Origin: Dehalococcoidia bacterium
GTDB lineage: Bacteria > Chloroflexota > Dehalococcoidia > GIF9 > AB-539-J10
Assembly (NCBI GenBank): GCA_004377135.1
Contig: SOHS01000026.1
Coordinates: forward strand, 1-11,694
Direction: 5' to 3'
DNA length: 11,694 nt
Position numbers and translations under genes: made by a program. Positions 1-6,652 of the stretch are shown here, in pieces (the first letter of the stretch is position 1; every line of letters begins with the position of its first letter). The notes below the pieces were generated by a model, which worked only from the letters and a program-made list of their open reading frames with translations, was not told the origin of the DNA and did not search any database.

Positions 1-2263
1 CCCTTGCCTTTTCACCAAGAAGCAGACGATACAGCCTCTCTGCCTCACGGCGACATAACTCCTCATTTGTGTGGCTGTAAACCAAGCGGACTAATTGGCT
101 GAAAGGGGGATAATTGTATCGGCGGCGATAATCTATTTCCTTGTAATAAAACCCGAGATAATCATGCCTGGCAGCAGCTTCAATAGTGTAATTATCGGGA
201 GAATAAGTCTGGATGATAACCCTTCCTGCTTTAACCCCACGCCCAGCCCTGCCAGCTACCTGACACAGGAGTTGAAAAGTGCGCTCGCCACTCCTGAAAT
301 CGGGAAAATTTAGGCCAGTATCGGCACTTATTACCCCGGCCAGGGTCACTTGAGGTAAATCCAGTCCCTTGGCTATCATCTGGGTGCCAATAAGCACGTC
401 TGCCTTGTGGTCACGAAAATTCTTTAGCAACTCCTCATGAGCATATCTCCCGGTAATCACATCTCTGTCCCAGCGAAGCAATTTTGCTTCAGGGAAGAAA
501 TGCCTTATCTCTTCTTCTACCCTCTGCGTGCCAATGCCCAGAAACCTGAGATTGCGCCGAGAACACCGGGAACAGCTCTGAGGTACCGGGATAGAATAAC
601 GGCAACGATGGCAAATTAGTTTTTTCTCCATTGAATGGTAAGTAAGGGCTATGGAGCAGCGGGGGCAGCGAAAGACAAAGCCACAGTTACGACATCGAAC
701 AAAGGTGGCTGTGCCCCGACGGTTAAGAAAAAGAACTATCTGCTCACACTGCGCCAGGGTTTTTTTCACGGCAGCTAATAAGGAACGGCTCAACAAGCTT
801 GTGTTTCCGGCTTTAAGTTCTTCTCTTAAATCCACTATGCTTACTTCGGGGAGAGGGGAATAACCACGAGGAGTAATTCTTTCCTTTAGTTCTACAAGCT
901 GATACTCACCTTGCTGTGCCTTATGGAAACTGCCGATATCAGGGGTAGCACTGCCGAGGATGACAGCAGCATCGCTGAGTTGAGCCAATCTAATGGCCAC
1001 GTCGCGGGCATGATAACGAGGCGATTTATCATCTTGTTTATATGTCCATTCATGCTCTTCATCGATAATGATAAGACCGAGGTCTGGCAGGGGCGCAAAT
1101 AAGGCGCTCCTCGGTCCGATGACAACATCGCAGTTTCCCTCCATTATCCATTGCCATTCGTCGAACTGTTCTCCCAGGGAAAGCCCACTATGCAATACTG
1201 CCACACGCCCGGGGAAGCGACTAGCAAATCTCTCTACTGTTTGCTGGGTCAAACCGATTTCGGGGATAAGGCAAATGCCACGCTTACCGGCGGCAATAAC
1301 CTGAGCTAATGCCCGCAGGTAAATCTCAGTCTTTCCGCTGCCAGTAACGCCAAAAAGGAGAAAAACCGGTGGCCTTCCGGATTGCCTCGCCTTCCCTACA
1401 ATGACATCTTGGATTGATTCCCAGGCAGTCTTTTGAGATGAAGTGAGAACCGGAGGCGGAGAGGTTGTGAAGCTGAGGTGAGCTAAGGGGTCACGTCTTA
1501 CCCTGAGCCTTTCCACCGAGACCAAACGGCGGCTCTCCAGGGCTTTGATAGTGGCAGGAGAGCAATTGAGACGTTTCTTCAGTTCGCTAATTGAAATAGG
1601 TTGAGCGTGCCCGGACATAAATTCCAAAAGTTCTGTCTGCTTATAAGCTCTAGCCTTATCCAGGCGAGCCTTCGCCACTTCAATTTCTTCTCTGCCAGCT
1701 ATTAGCTTAATATAGGGAAGCGTTTTGGGCTTTACCCTTGCCTTTTCTAATTCCAGAGTTTTTGTGATTAGCTGACGGTCTAGCAACTGGTCGGTGATTT
1801 GCCTGGCTTTTTTTTTGCCAATTGCTTTCTCCAGCTCAGCCAAGCTTGTTTTCCCTTTCGCCCTCATAATATGAAGGGTTTGCCTTTGCTCTGGTGTTAG
1901 CGATGATAAATCTACCTGGGAATTTGTTAGCTGAAAGCAGGTAATAGCCCGCCTCTCAAATCCCGGAGGCAGCATCAAAGCCAGGGCATCGAAAAGTGGG
2001 GCAAAATAGCGTTCGCTTATCCACCGGGCAAGCTTTATTTGTATCGGGGAAAGCAAAGGAAAATCAGTAACAACCCCAGCTATTTCCTTAGTTTCTTCAA
2101 CCGATGGCTCGTCTGATAATCGGAGCACGATCCCCTGAATAACCCTGGAGCCAAAGGGCACCCATACTGCTTGCCCGGCACTAATATTGAGCCCTGGCGG
2201 TATGGCATAGCAAAAAGTTGACCGGCCCCCCGGTGAATTGACTGCCACCTCGGCGTAGTTCAT
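1..2263 (-). CDS. priA: Primosomal protein N' (PriA helicase), 3' end outside window
   Basis: PriA is a superfamily 2 3'-5' DNA helicase that recognises stalled forks and starts reloading of the replicative helicase. The 754 residues visible follow the family order. An N-terminal DNA-binding domain includes the VWVPFG motif, and a linker winged-helix region follows. The Walker A motif GVTGSGKT lies at residues 305-312 and the DEEH box at 401-404. An eight-cysteine zinc region spans residues 524-567 (CRNC, CPRC, CHRC, CSRC). The helicase C-terminal motifs include GTQMIAKGLDLP and QVAGRAGR. The reading frame is open to the left edge, where the conserved YPPFSQLVRLVYSHT region has just been passed, so roughly 80-90 C-terminal residues are missing. 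The ATG at 2263 overlaps the rplS stop as ATGA, which implies translational coupling to rplS. A run of nine A (minus strand; 1808-1816) sits inside the gene. Confidence 0.96.
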   Translation of the reverse strand, partial: MNYAEVAVNSPGGRSTFCYAIPPGLNISAGQAVWVPFGSRVIQGIVLRLSDEPSVEETKEIAGVVTDFPLLSPIQIKLARWISERYFAPLFDALALMLPPGFERRAITCFQLTNSQVDLSSLTPEQRQTLHIMRAKGKTSLAELEKAIGKKKARQITDQLLDRQLITKTLELEKARVKPKTLPYIKLIAGREEIEVAKARLDKARAYKQTELLEFMSGHAQPISISELKKRLNCSPATIKALESRRLVSVERLRVRRDPLAHLSFTTSPPPVLTSSQKTAWESIQDVIVGKARQSGRPPVFLLFGVTGSGKTEIYLRALAQVIAAGKRGICLIPEIGLTQQTVERFASRFPGRVAVLHSGLSLGEQFDEWQWIMEGNCDVVIGPRSALFAPLPDLGLIIIDEEHEWTYKQDDKSPRYHARDVAIRLAQLSDAAVILGSATPDIGSFHKAQQGEYQLVELKERITPRGYSPLPEVSIVDLREELKAGNTSLLSRSLLAAVKKTLAQCEQIVLFLNRRGTATFVRCRNCGFVFRCPRCSIALTYHSMEKKLICHRCRYSIPVPQSCSRCSRRNLRFLGIGTQRVEEEIRHFFPEAKLLRWDRDVITGRYAHEELLKNFRDHKADVLIGTQMIAKGLDLPQVTLAGVISADTGLNFPDFRSGERTFQLLCQVAGRAGRGVKAGRVIIQTYSPDNYTIEAAARHDYLGFYYKEIDYRRRYNYPPFSQLVRLVYSHTNEELCRREAERLYRLLLGEKAR

Positions 2264-2712
2264 TCAGAGGTATGTTTTTCTTCTTGAGGCGTGGCTTGCT
2301 CTTCCTGAGACGCGGCCTGCTCTTCTTGAGACACAGCCTGCTCTTCTTGAGCCGTGGCTTGCTCTATTGTCCTCTCTCGCCTTTCTTTAAGTCGAGCCCG
2401 CTTAGCACTGAGCCTGCGCATATAATAGAGCTTGGCCCGGCGCACCTTTCCATGCCTGAGTACCTCTACATTTTGCACTGAAGGTGACTGTAAAGGGAAA
2501 GTACGCTCCACTCCAATGCCGTAAGAAACCCTCCTTACCGTAAAGCTTCCACCATCAACGCCCTTCCTCATTTTAATCACCATTCCTTGGAAGTGTTGCA
2601 GTCGCTCCCTAGCCCCTTCCATAGCCTTTAAACTAACCTTGACTGTATCGCCCGGGGAAATTTGAGGAATGTTGGGGTTCATTTTTGGTCTAACAATTTC
2701 TCTAATATCCAT
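2260..2712 (-). CDS. rplS: Large ribosomal subunit protein bL19 with repetitive acidic tail
   Basis: bL19 binds 23S rRNA at the subunit interface. Residues 16-113 carry the typical core: PQISPGDTV, the GVERTFPLQSPSV segment and RRAKLYYMRRLSAKRARLKER. The family is usually about 115 residues, but this protein has 150. The extra part is an acidic, glutamine-rich tail with four copies of a seven-residue unit (EQATAQE type, residues 117-144). The ATG at 2712 is chosen because GAGG lies 7 nt upstream and because the distance to the PGDTV motif matches E. coli L19. It lies inside the trmD 3' end (34-nt overlap). A later ATG at 2682 would make a tidy 4-nt overlap with trmD but has no ribosome binding site. 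The gene is second in trmD-rplS-priA. Confidence 0.95.
   Translation of the reverse strand: MDIREIVRPKMNPNIPQISPGDTVKVSLKAMEGARERLQHFQGMVIKMRKGVDGGSFTVRRVSYGIGVERTFPLQSPSVQNVEVLRHGKVRRAKLYYMRRLSAKRARLKERRERTIEQATAQEEQAVSQEEQAASQEEQATPQEEKHTSE
2281..2364 (-). repeat. Four 21-bp tandem repeats in the rplS tail
   Basis: Four consecutive 21-bp units begin at 2281, 2302, 2323 and 2344. Each reads close to TTCTTGAGNCGTGGCTTGCT on the plus strand. They differ from one another at a few positions. They encode the four heptads EQATAQE, EQAVSQE, EQAASQE and EQATPQE of bL19 and keep the reading frame, so copy number could change by slippage without destroying the protein. Confidence 0.93.
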
Positions 2713-3419
2713 TTCCTTTCCTCATCGCAGAGATTGCCCTTCTCCAAGAGGTCAGGGCGTCGTTTCGCCGTTCTCAGGATAGCCTGATGGCGTCGCCATT
2801 GAGCAATTTCACCGTGATCTCCTGAAAGCAATACCGAGGGTACTGACCGACCCTGATATACCTGAGGCCTAGTATATTGGGGATATTCCAAAAGCCCGTT
2901 GCTGTGAGAATCACTGCCGGCGGAATCTTGTGAGCCAAGCACTCCTGGTATAAGTCTAACGATAGCATCCACCACAACCAGGGCAGCTAATTCCCCTCCA
3001 CTAAGTACATAATCCCCGATACTGATTTCATCAGTGGCTAAGTGCTCACACACTCTTTCGTCTAAACCTTCGTAATGGCCACAAATCAACATAAGATGAG
3101 GGCGGAGGACTAACTCCTGAGCAACAGCTTGAGAAAAAAGCCTCCCCTGAGGAGTGAGTAATATGATAGGCATCTCACTTACACCAAGTTGTTGTTTTAC
3201 TGCCCCTGCTGCCTCAAATATAGGCTCAGGCTTAAGCACCATGCCAGGTCCACCGCCGTAAGGATAGTCATCCACAGTATGATGTTTGTCATGGGTGTAG
3301 TCGCGAATATCATGAATCATTATGTTCACCAATGCCTGCTCCCGGGCACGCTTGATTATGCTCTCGTTAAGCGGAGAGGCAAACATTTCAGGGAAGAGAC
3401 ACAAAATATCAATACGCAT
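2679..3419 (-). CDS. trmD: tRNA (guanine37-N1)-methyltransferase TrmD
   Basis: TrmD uses S-adenosylmethionine to make m1G37 next to the anticodon, which prevents +1 frameshifting. The 246-residue protein shows the family blocks: MRIDILCLFPEMF at the N-terminus, DDYPYGGGPGMV (residues 50-61), the SPOUT knot segments LICGHYEGLDERV (111-123) and SIGDYVLSGGE (133-143), the conserved Asp of the DSF-type loop at about 170, then YTRP and VLLSGDH. I chose the ATG at 3419 by alignment to the usual M-x-I-D start. The ATG at 3428 (three residues longer) is a close rival, because GAGGG lies 9 nt upstream of it. The open frame extends to a GTG at 3461, but those extra residues are not family-like. It is the first gene of this operon; the common upstream partners rpsP and rimM are absent here. 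Confidence 0.95.
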   Translation of the reverse strand: MRIDILCLFPEMFASPLNESIIKRAREQALVNIMIHDIRDYTHDKHHTVDDYPYGGGPGMVLKPEPIFEAAGAVKQQLGVSEMPIILLTPQGRLFSQAVAQELVLRPHLMLICGHYEGLDERVCEHLATDEISIGDYVLSGGELAALVVVDAIVRLIPGVLGSQDSAGSDSHSNGLLEYPQYTRPQVYQGRSVPSVLLSGDHGEIAQWRRHQAILRTAKRRPDLLEKGNLCDEERKWILEKLLDQK

Positions 3420-3486
3420 GGATCCCATCAATAAAAACCCTCGAAGTGCATATCTTACCACGCAGGCAGCGACAAAATAAAGTCTC

Positions 3487-3520
3487 GTGCTTCCCCGTGA
3501 CTCTGGCTCTCAGGGAGCAC
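3487..3520 (-). promoter_or_regulatory. Hairpin in the trmD-rplS-priA leader, possible attenuator
   Basis: Read on the minus strand, GTGCTCCC at 3520-3513 can pair with GGGAAGCAC at 3495-3487 around one bulged A. Three more pairs (TGA with TCA) can form inside the loop. A T-rich stretch (ACTTTATTTTG) follows shortly after. This is a terminator-like shape about 70 nt before the trmD start. The fold is visible in the sequence, but a regulatory role is inference; no known riboswitch or r-protein leader motif was recognised. Confidence 0.3.
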
Positions 3521-3609
3521 TGCATCCATTGGGCTATATATAGCACCACTCTGTTTTCAATCTCCAAGACGAAATTTGTTCGAAAATTTAAAAAAAACGC
3601 CAAAAGGTA

Positions 3610-3637
3610 TTGACAAAATGAGGATAAGGTTTATAAT
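3610..3637 (+). promoter_or_regulatory. Consensus sigma-70-type promoter of the mraZ-ftsZ operon
   Basis: TTGACA at 3610-3615 and TATAAT at 3632-3637 are both perfect matches to the housekeeping consensus, separated by 16 bp. The expected transcription start is near 3644, which places the leader of about 40 nt ahead of the ATG at 3684. An A/T-rich tract (3583-3597) lies just upstream and could act as an UP element. It is the only strong plus-strand promoter seen before ftsZ. Confidence 0.9.
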
Positions 3638-3644
3638 AGAATTG

Positions 3645-3667
3645 TGGGGAAAAGTGGGGAAAAAGGG
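3645..3667 (+). promoter_or_regulatory. MraZ-type operator: TGGGG repeats at 10-bp spacing
   Basis: TGGGG at 3645-3649 and at 3655-3659 are separated by a 5-nt spacer (AAAAG). A third, imperfect copy (GGGTA, 3665-3669) follows after another 5-nt spacer (AAAAA). E. coli MraZ is known to bind TGGGN repeats separated by 5 nt in its own promoter region. Here the repeats start at the predicted transcription start, and mraZ itself is the second gene downstream, so autorepression by blocking RNA polymerase is the simple reading. Confidence 0.8.
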
Positions 3668-3683
3668 TAAAAGGTAGTGCACT

Positions 3684-4016
3684 ATGACAGAAGGTGTGGA
3701 GTCAGAGGTATTGTCTGGCGTCTACGGGAATTATGGACACAGCCTTAATATATTGCGAGTACTCCTTTTTTGCATGAAATACCCCAAACTGAAGTTCACC
3801 GCTGAGTGCATTGCGGTGAATCAAGGAATGGATAGAGTTGTATTGGAGAAAGAGATAGAGGGTCTAATTAGTCAAGGAATACTGGGCAGAAAAAGTGATG
3901 CAGGTATTACCTACTATTGCCTAAACAGGACGCAACAGGAATTGACGGAATTAACTGAGGAATTTCTGAGAGATTGGCACTTGCATGAAATAGGAGTAAG
4001 AGCTGGGAGAGATTAA
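3684..4016 (+). CDS. Small predicted winged-helix DNA-binding protein opening the mraZ operon
   Basis: I do not recognise a named family. The 110-residue protein has the layout of a winged helix-turn-helix domain: a first helix at about residues 19-33 (SLNILRVLLFCMKY), a second at about 38-46, a recognition-type helix at about 49-64 (MDRVVLEKEIEGLISQ), then GILGRKSDAGITYYCLN, which looks like the paired wing strands. An acidic helix follows (QELTELTEEFLRDW). There is no membrane segment or signal peptide. The start ATG has AAAGG about 9 nt upstream. It is the first gene behind the MraZ operator, and its stop lies one base before the mraZ start, so the two are almost certainly co-expressed. 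A role in controlling the division operon is inference; the fold call rests on pattern only. Confidence 0.8.
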   Translation: MTEGVESEVLSGVYGNYGHSLNILRVLLFCMKYPKLKFTAECIAVNQGMDRVVLEKEIEGLISQGILGRKSDAGITYYCLNRTQQELTELTEEFLRDWHLHEIGVRAGRD

Positions 4017-4017
4017 T

Positions 4018-4443
4018 ATGTTTTTTGGTGAGTATACATATAAGGTTGACGAAAAGGGAAGAGCGCCTCTGCCGCCAAAATTCAGGCGACAGATGAAGGA
4101 GGGCGTGATATTAGCCAAGGGGATGGGAGAGAAATGCATTGCTGCTTACCCTGTAGCTGAGTGGAAAAGATTGTCCGACAGCCTAGCTGCCAAGGCGGTA
4201 ACTCCAGCTAACTTGAGGAGGTTAAATCGTGCTATCTTCGGCTCCGCCTTCGGTGCCTCACTTGATGGGCAAGGCAGGATAATATTGCCATTCTCCCTGC
4301 GCGAGTACGCCGGGATTGGTGATACAGCGATTGTTGTCGGTGCCAATAACTGTGTTGAACTCTGGAGCGAAGGTGAATGGCAGGCTGAGAAAAAATCGGC
4401 CGAAGAGCAGGCGTCAGAGATAATTGAGAGTTTTGGAGCATAG
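4018..4443 (+). CDS. mraZ: Transcriptional regulator MraZ
   Basis: MraZ is a ring-forming regulator made of two SpoVT-AbrB half-domains; in E. coli it represses the division and cell wall cluster through TGGGN repeats. Both signature half-sites are present in this 141-residue protein: DEKGRAPLP at residues 11-19 and DGQGRIILP at 83-91. The second half-domain is followed by GIGDTAIVVGANNCVELW and an acidic C-terminal helix. GGGAGAG lies a few bases before the ATG. It sits one base after the winged-helix gene and three bases before rsmH. A matching operator lies at 3645-3667, so it probably regulates itself and the downstream ftsA and ftsZ. Confidence 0.96.
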   Translation: MFFGEYTYKVDEKGRAPLPPKFRRQMKEGVILAKGMGEKCIAAYPVAEWKRLSDSLAAKAVTPANLRRLNRAIFGSAFGASLDGQGRIILPFSLREYAGIGDTAIVVGANNCVELWSEGEWQAEKKSAEEQASEIIESFGA

Positions 4444-4446
4444 TGA

Positions 4447-5385
4447 ATGATCGTAGCCATGTCCTTACCGGTCCACGTGCCTGTCCTGCTTGATGAAGTT
4501 ATAGCAGGGCTACAGCCTCAGCGAGGAGGCTACTTCGTTGATTGCACTGTTGGTCTCGGGGGACACGCGGCAGCGATACTGGAAAAAATTTCACCCTCAG
4601 GAAGACTTTTAGGCATTGATGCCGACCCCGAAGCCATCAAATTAAGTCAAGATAAGCTTAGTGACTATGGCGAAGCAGTTACTTTAGTTAATGACAACTT
4701 TGTTAACCTTGAGGCTATCTGCGGAAGAAACCATTTTCATCCAGTTGATGGTATTCTTTTCGACCTTGGTGTTTCCTCTCTGCAACTGGATACAGCCGAA
4801 CGTGGCTTCAGCTTCCACCTCGATGCTCTCCTAAATATGAGGTTCGATCCCGGGCAAGGGTTAACCGCATCGGATATCGTCAACAGCTTCTCTGAGCAAG
4901 AGTTGGCTAAGCTCATAGAAAAATACGGTGAAGAGCGTCGTAGCCGACGGATAGCGCGGTACATCGTTCAAAACCGCCCTATCACCACCACCGTGGAGCT
5001 TGCCCGCTTGGTAGAGCAAGCTTTAGGCGGCAAGCGTGCCAGAATTCACCCTGCCACAAGAACCTTTATGGCACTTCGCATCGCGGTCAACAGCGAACTA
5101 CAGAATCTGGAGCTGGCTCTCAAACAAACTATTAATCTCCTTCAACCGGGGGGGAGGTTAACAGTCATCAGTTATCATTCTCTGGAAGACCGTATAGTTA
5201 AACAATTCATGCGATACGCGGCCAGCAGCTGCCTATGCCCCCCGGGAACAGTAATATGTCGCTGTGGGCATAAGCCCACCTTGAAGCTCATTTCACGGAA
5301 GGTCACTAAACCTACCTCGTTGGAGATAGAATCCAACCCGCGCAGCCGTAGCGCCAAATTAAGGATAGCCGAGCGACTCAACTAG
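4447..5385 (+). CDS. rsmH: 16S rRNA (cytosine1402-N4)-methyltransferase RsmH
   Basis: RsmH (MraW) methylates N4 of C1402 in the ribosomal P site using S-adenosylmethionine. The 312 residues match the usual length. Seen in order: HVPVLLDEVIAGL at the N-terminus; the SAM-binding motif DCTVGLGGH (32-40); GILFDLGVSSLQLD with ERGFSF; the YGEERRSRRIARYIV helix; HPATRTFMALRIAVN; and GGRLTVISYHSLEDRIVK. A CLCPP...CRCGH cysteine cluster near the C-terminus is common in this family. The ATG at 4447 has GGAG 8 nt upstream, whereas the next ATG (4459) has none. It follows mraZ by three bases and precedes ftsA. No ftsL or ftsI follows, unlike the classic cluster. Confidence 0.97.
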   Translation: MIVAMSLPVHVPVLLDEVIAGLQPQRGGYFVDCTVGLGGHAAAILEKISPSGRLLGIDADPEAIKLSQDKLSDYGEAVTLVNDNFVNLEAICGRNHFHPVDGILFDLGVSSLQLDTAERGFSFHLDALLNMRFDPGQGLTASDIVNSFSEQELAKLIEKYGEERRSRRIARYIVQNRPITTTVELARLVEQALGGKRARIHPATRTFMALRIAVNSELQNLELALKQTINLLQPGGRLTVISYHSLEDRIVKQFMRYAASSCLCPPGTVICRCGHKPTLKLISRKVTKPTSLEIESNPRSRSAKLRIAERLN

Positions 5386-5415
5386 GCAGCATCCTCAGCA
5401 AAAAAGGAGGTGAAC

Positions 5416-6633
5416 ATGACAAAGAAAATCATTTCAGCTATTGACGTGGGCACAACGAAAGTAGCCACCATCGTGGCTAATGTCAAAGCGGAAGACGACA
5501 TTGAAGTTTTAGGAGTGGGAGTCGTTCCCTGTCGTGGCCTACATAAAGGCATCGTTGTCAATATGGATGAAGCCAGACAGTCCATTGCCGCATCAGTGAA
5601 GGAAGCTCAAAGAATTAGCGGCATACGTATAGATTCTGCCTATGTTGGGGTTACCGGCAGGCACATAAGCAGCCTGAATAATCGGGGGGTGGTAGCTATC
5701 CCCCGAGACGATCGATTAGTGCGTACTCAGGACCTTAAACGGGTGCTATCTGCGGCTCGTAATATCACCGTCACTGAGGGAAAGAAGGTGCTCCACGCCA
5801 TTCCTCGCTCTTACGCCCTGGATGGACAGGAGGGAGTGAGACAGCCAGTAGGCATGCATGGGTCCAGGTTAGATGTAGAAACCCATATCGTCACTGCTTC
5901 AGTAACTTCGATACAAAACCTGGCCAAATGCGTCCGCAGTGTTGGCGTTGATGTTGATGACCTCATCCTCGAGCCTCTGGCTAGTGGAGAAGCAACATTG
6001 ACTCCGGAGGAAAGAGAATCAGGTGTTATCATGGCTGACATCGGGGGCGGTACCACGGATATAGCGGTATTTAAGAATGGCAGCATCTATCACACCGGTA
6101 TCCTTCCAGTAGCCGGTTACCAGGTAACCAGCGACATCTCCATAGGCTTGGGCCTGCCTTTTAATATTGCGGAAAAGATGAAGAAGAGATATGGCAATGT
6201 CACACCTACTTTAGATATGGACCAAACAGTCCAAGTGGGTATCGAGAATGGTCATAGCGCCTCTTATAAAGACCTGTGCAATATTATCCGGGCTCGCATG
6301 GAGGAGTTGCTACAACTCATATTGCTGGAGATGCCCACCAGCGATTATCAGACCCTGGCGCCCTGTGGTTTAGTGCTCACCGGTGGCACATCCAATCTGT
6401 CCGGGCTTGACGAGTTAGGACAGTCACTGTTGCGAATTCCGGTGCGCAACGGCCGACCTTTGAGTACGGGTATCTATGGCATTTCCGATATCCTGAATGA
6501 TCCGGCTTACGCTACTACCCTGGGACTTATCCTATGGCAGGTACGAGGCAAAGAAGGATCAACTTACAGAGAAAAAAGGGCTGGTACTTGGAGCAGCTTT
6601 ATGAGTTTAATTAGAAAGCTGTTTCGTGCCTGA
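5416..6633 (+). CDS. ftsA: Cell division protein FtsA
   Basis: FtsA is an actin-like ATPase that tethers FtsZ filaments to the membrane and recruits division proteins. This 405-residue protein has the phosphate 1 loop AIDVGTTKV (residues 8-16), a 1C-type segment with YVGVTGRHI and VLHAIPRSY, the phosphate 2 loop MADIGGGTTD (206-215) and the adenosine loop TGGTSNLSG (about 322-330). The last 14 residues, WSSFMSLIRKLFRA, look like the amphipathic membrane-targeting helix. The ATG at 5416 is chosen because AGGAGG (5405-5410) lies 5 nt upstream; an in-frame GTG at 5410 overlaps that Shine-Dalgarno. It lies between rsmH and ftsZ (19-nt gap to ftsZ). Confidence 0.96.
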   Translation: MTKKIISAIDVGTTKVATIVANVKAEDDIEVLGVGVVPCRGLHKGIVVNMDEARQSIAASVKEAQRISGIRIDSAYVGVTGRHISSLNNRGVVAIPRDDRLVRTQDLKRVLSAARNITVTEGKKVLHAIPRSYALDGQEGVRQPVGMHGSRLDVETHIVTASVTSIQNLAKCVRSVGVDVDDLILEPLASGEATLTPEERESGVIMADIGGGTTDIAVFKNGSIYHTGILPVAGYQVTSDISIGLGLPFNIAEKMKKRYGNVTPTLDMDQTVQVGIENGHSASYKDLCNIIRARMEELLQLILLEMPTSDYQTLAPCGLVLTGGTSNLSGLDELGQSLLRIPVRNGRPLSTGIYGISDILNDPAYATTLGLILWQVRGKEGSTYREKRAGTWSSFMSLIRKLFRA

Positions 6634-6652
6634 CTTGTGAAAGGAGGTTAGA

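Noticed and set aside
2281..2364. CRISPR-like array
   Set aside because: The 21-bp units are directly adjacent without spacers and stay in the rplS reading frame.
2680..2682. Internal ATG as the rplS start, giving an ATGA overlap with trmD
   Set aside because: No Shine-Dalgarno precedes it, while the ATG at 2712 has GAGG at good spacing and gives the usual N-terminal length.
3409..3603. 64-codon minus-strand frame upstream of and overlapping trmD
   Set aside because: No convincing ribosome site, overlaps the trmD start in another frame, and covers the control region; no recognisable domain.
5410..5415. GTG start for FtsA two codons upstream
   Set aside because: The GTG overlaps the AGGAGG Shine-Dalgarno that serves the ATG at 5416.
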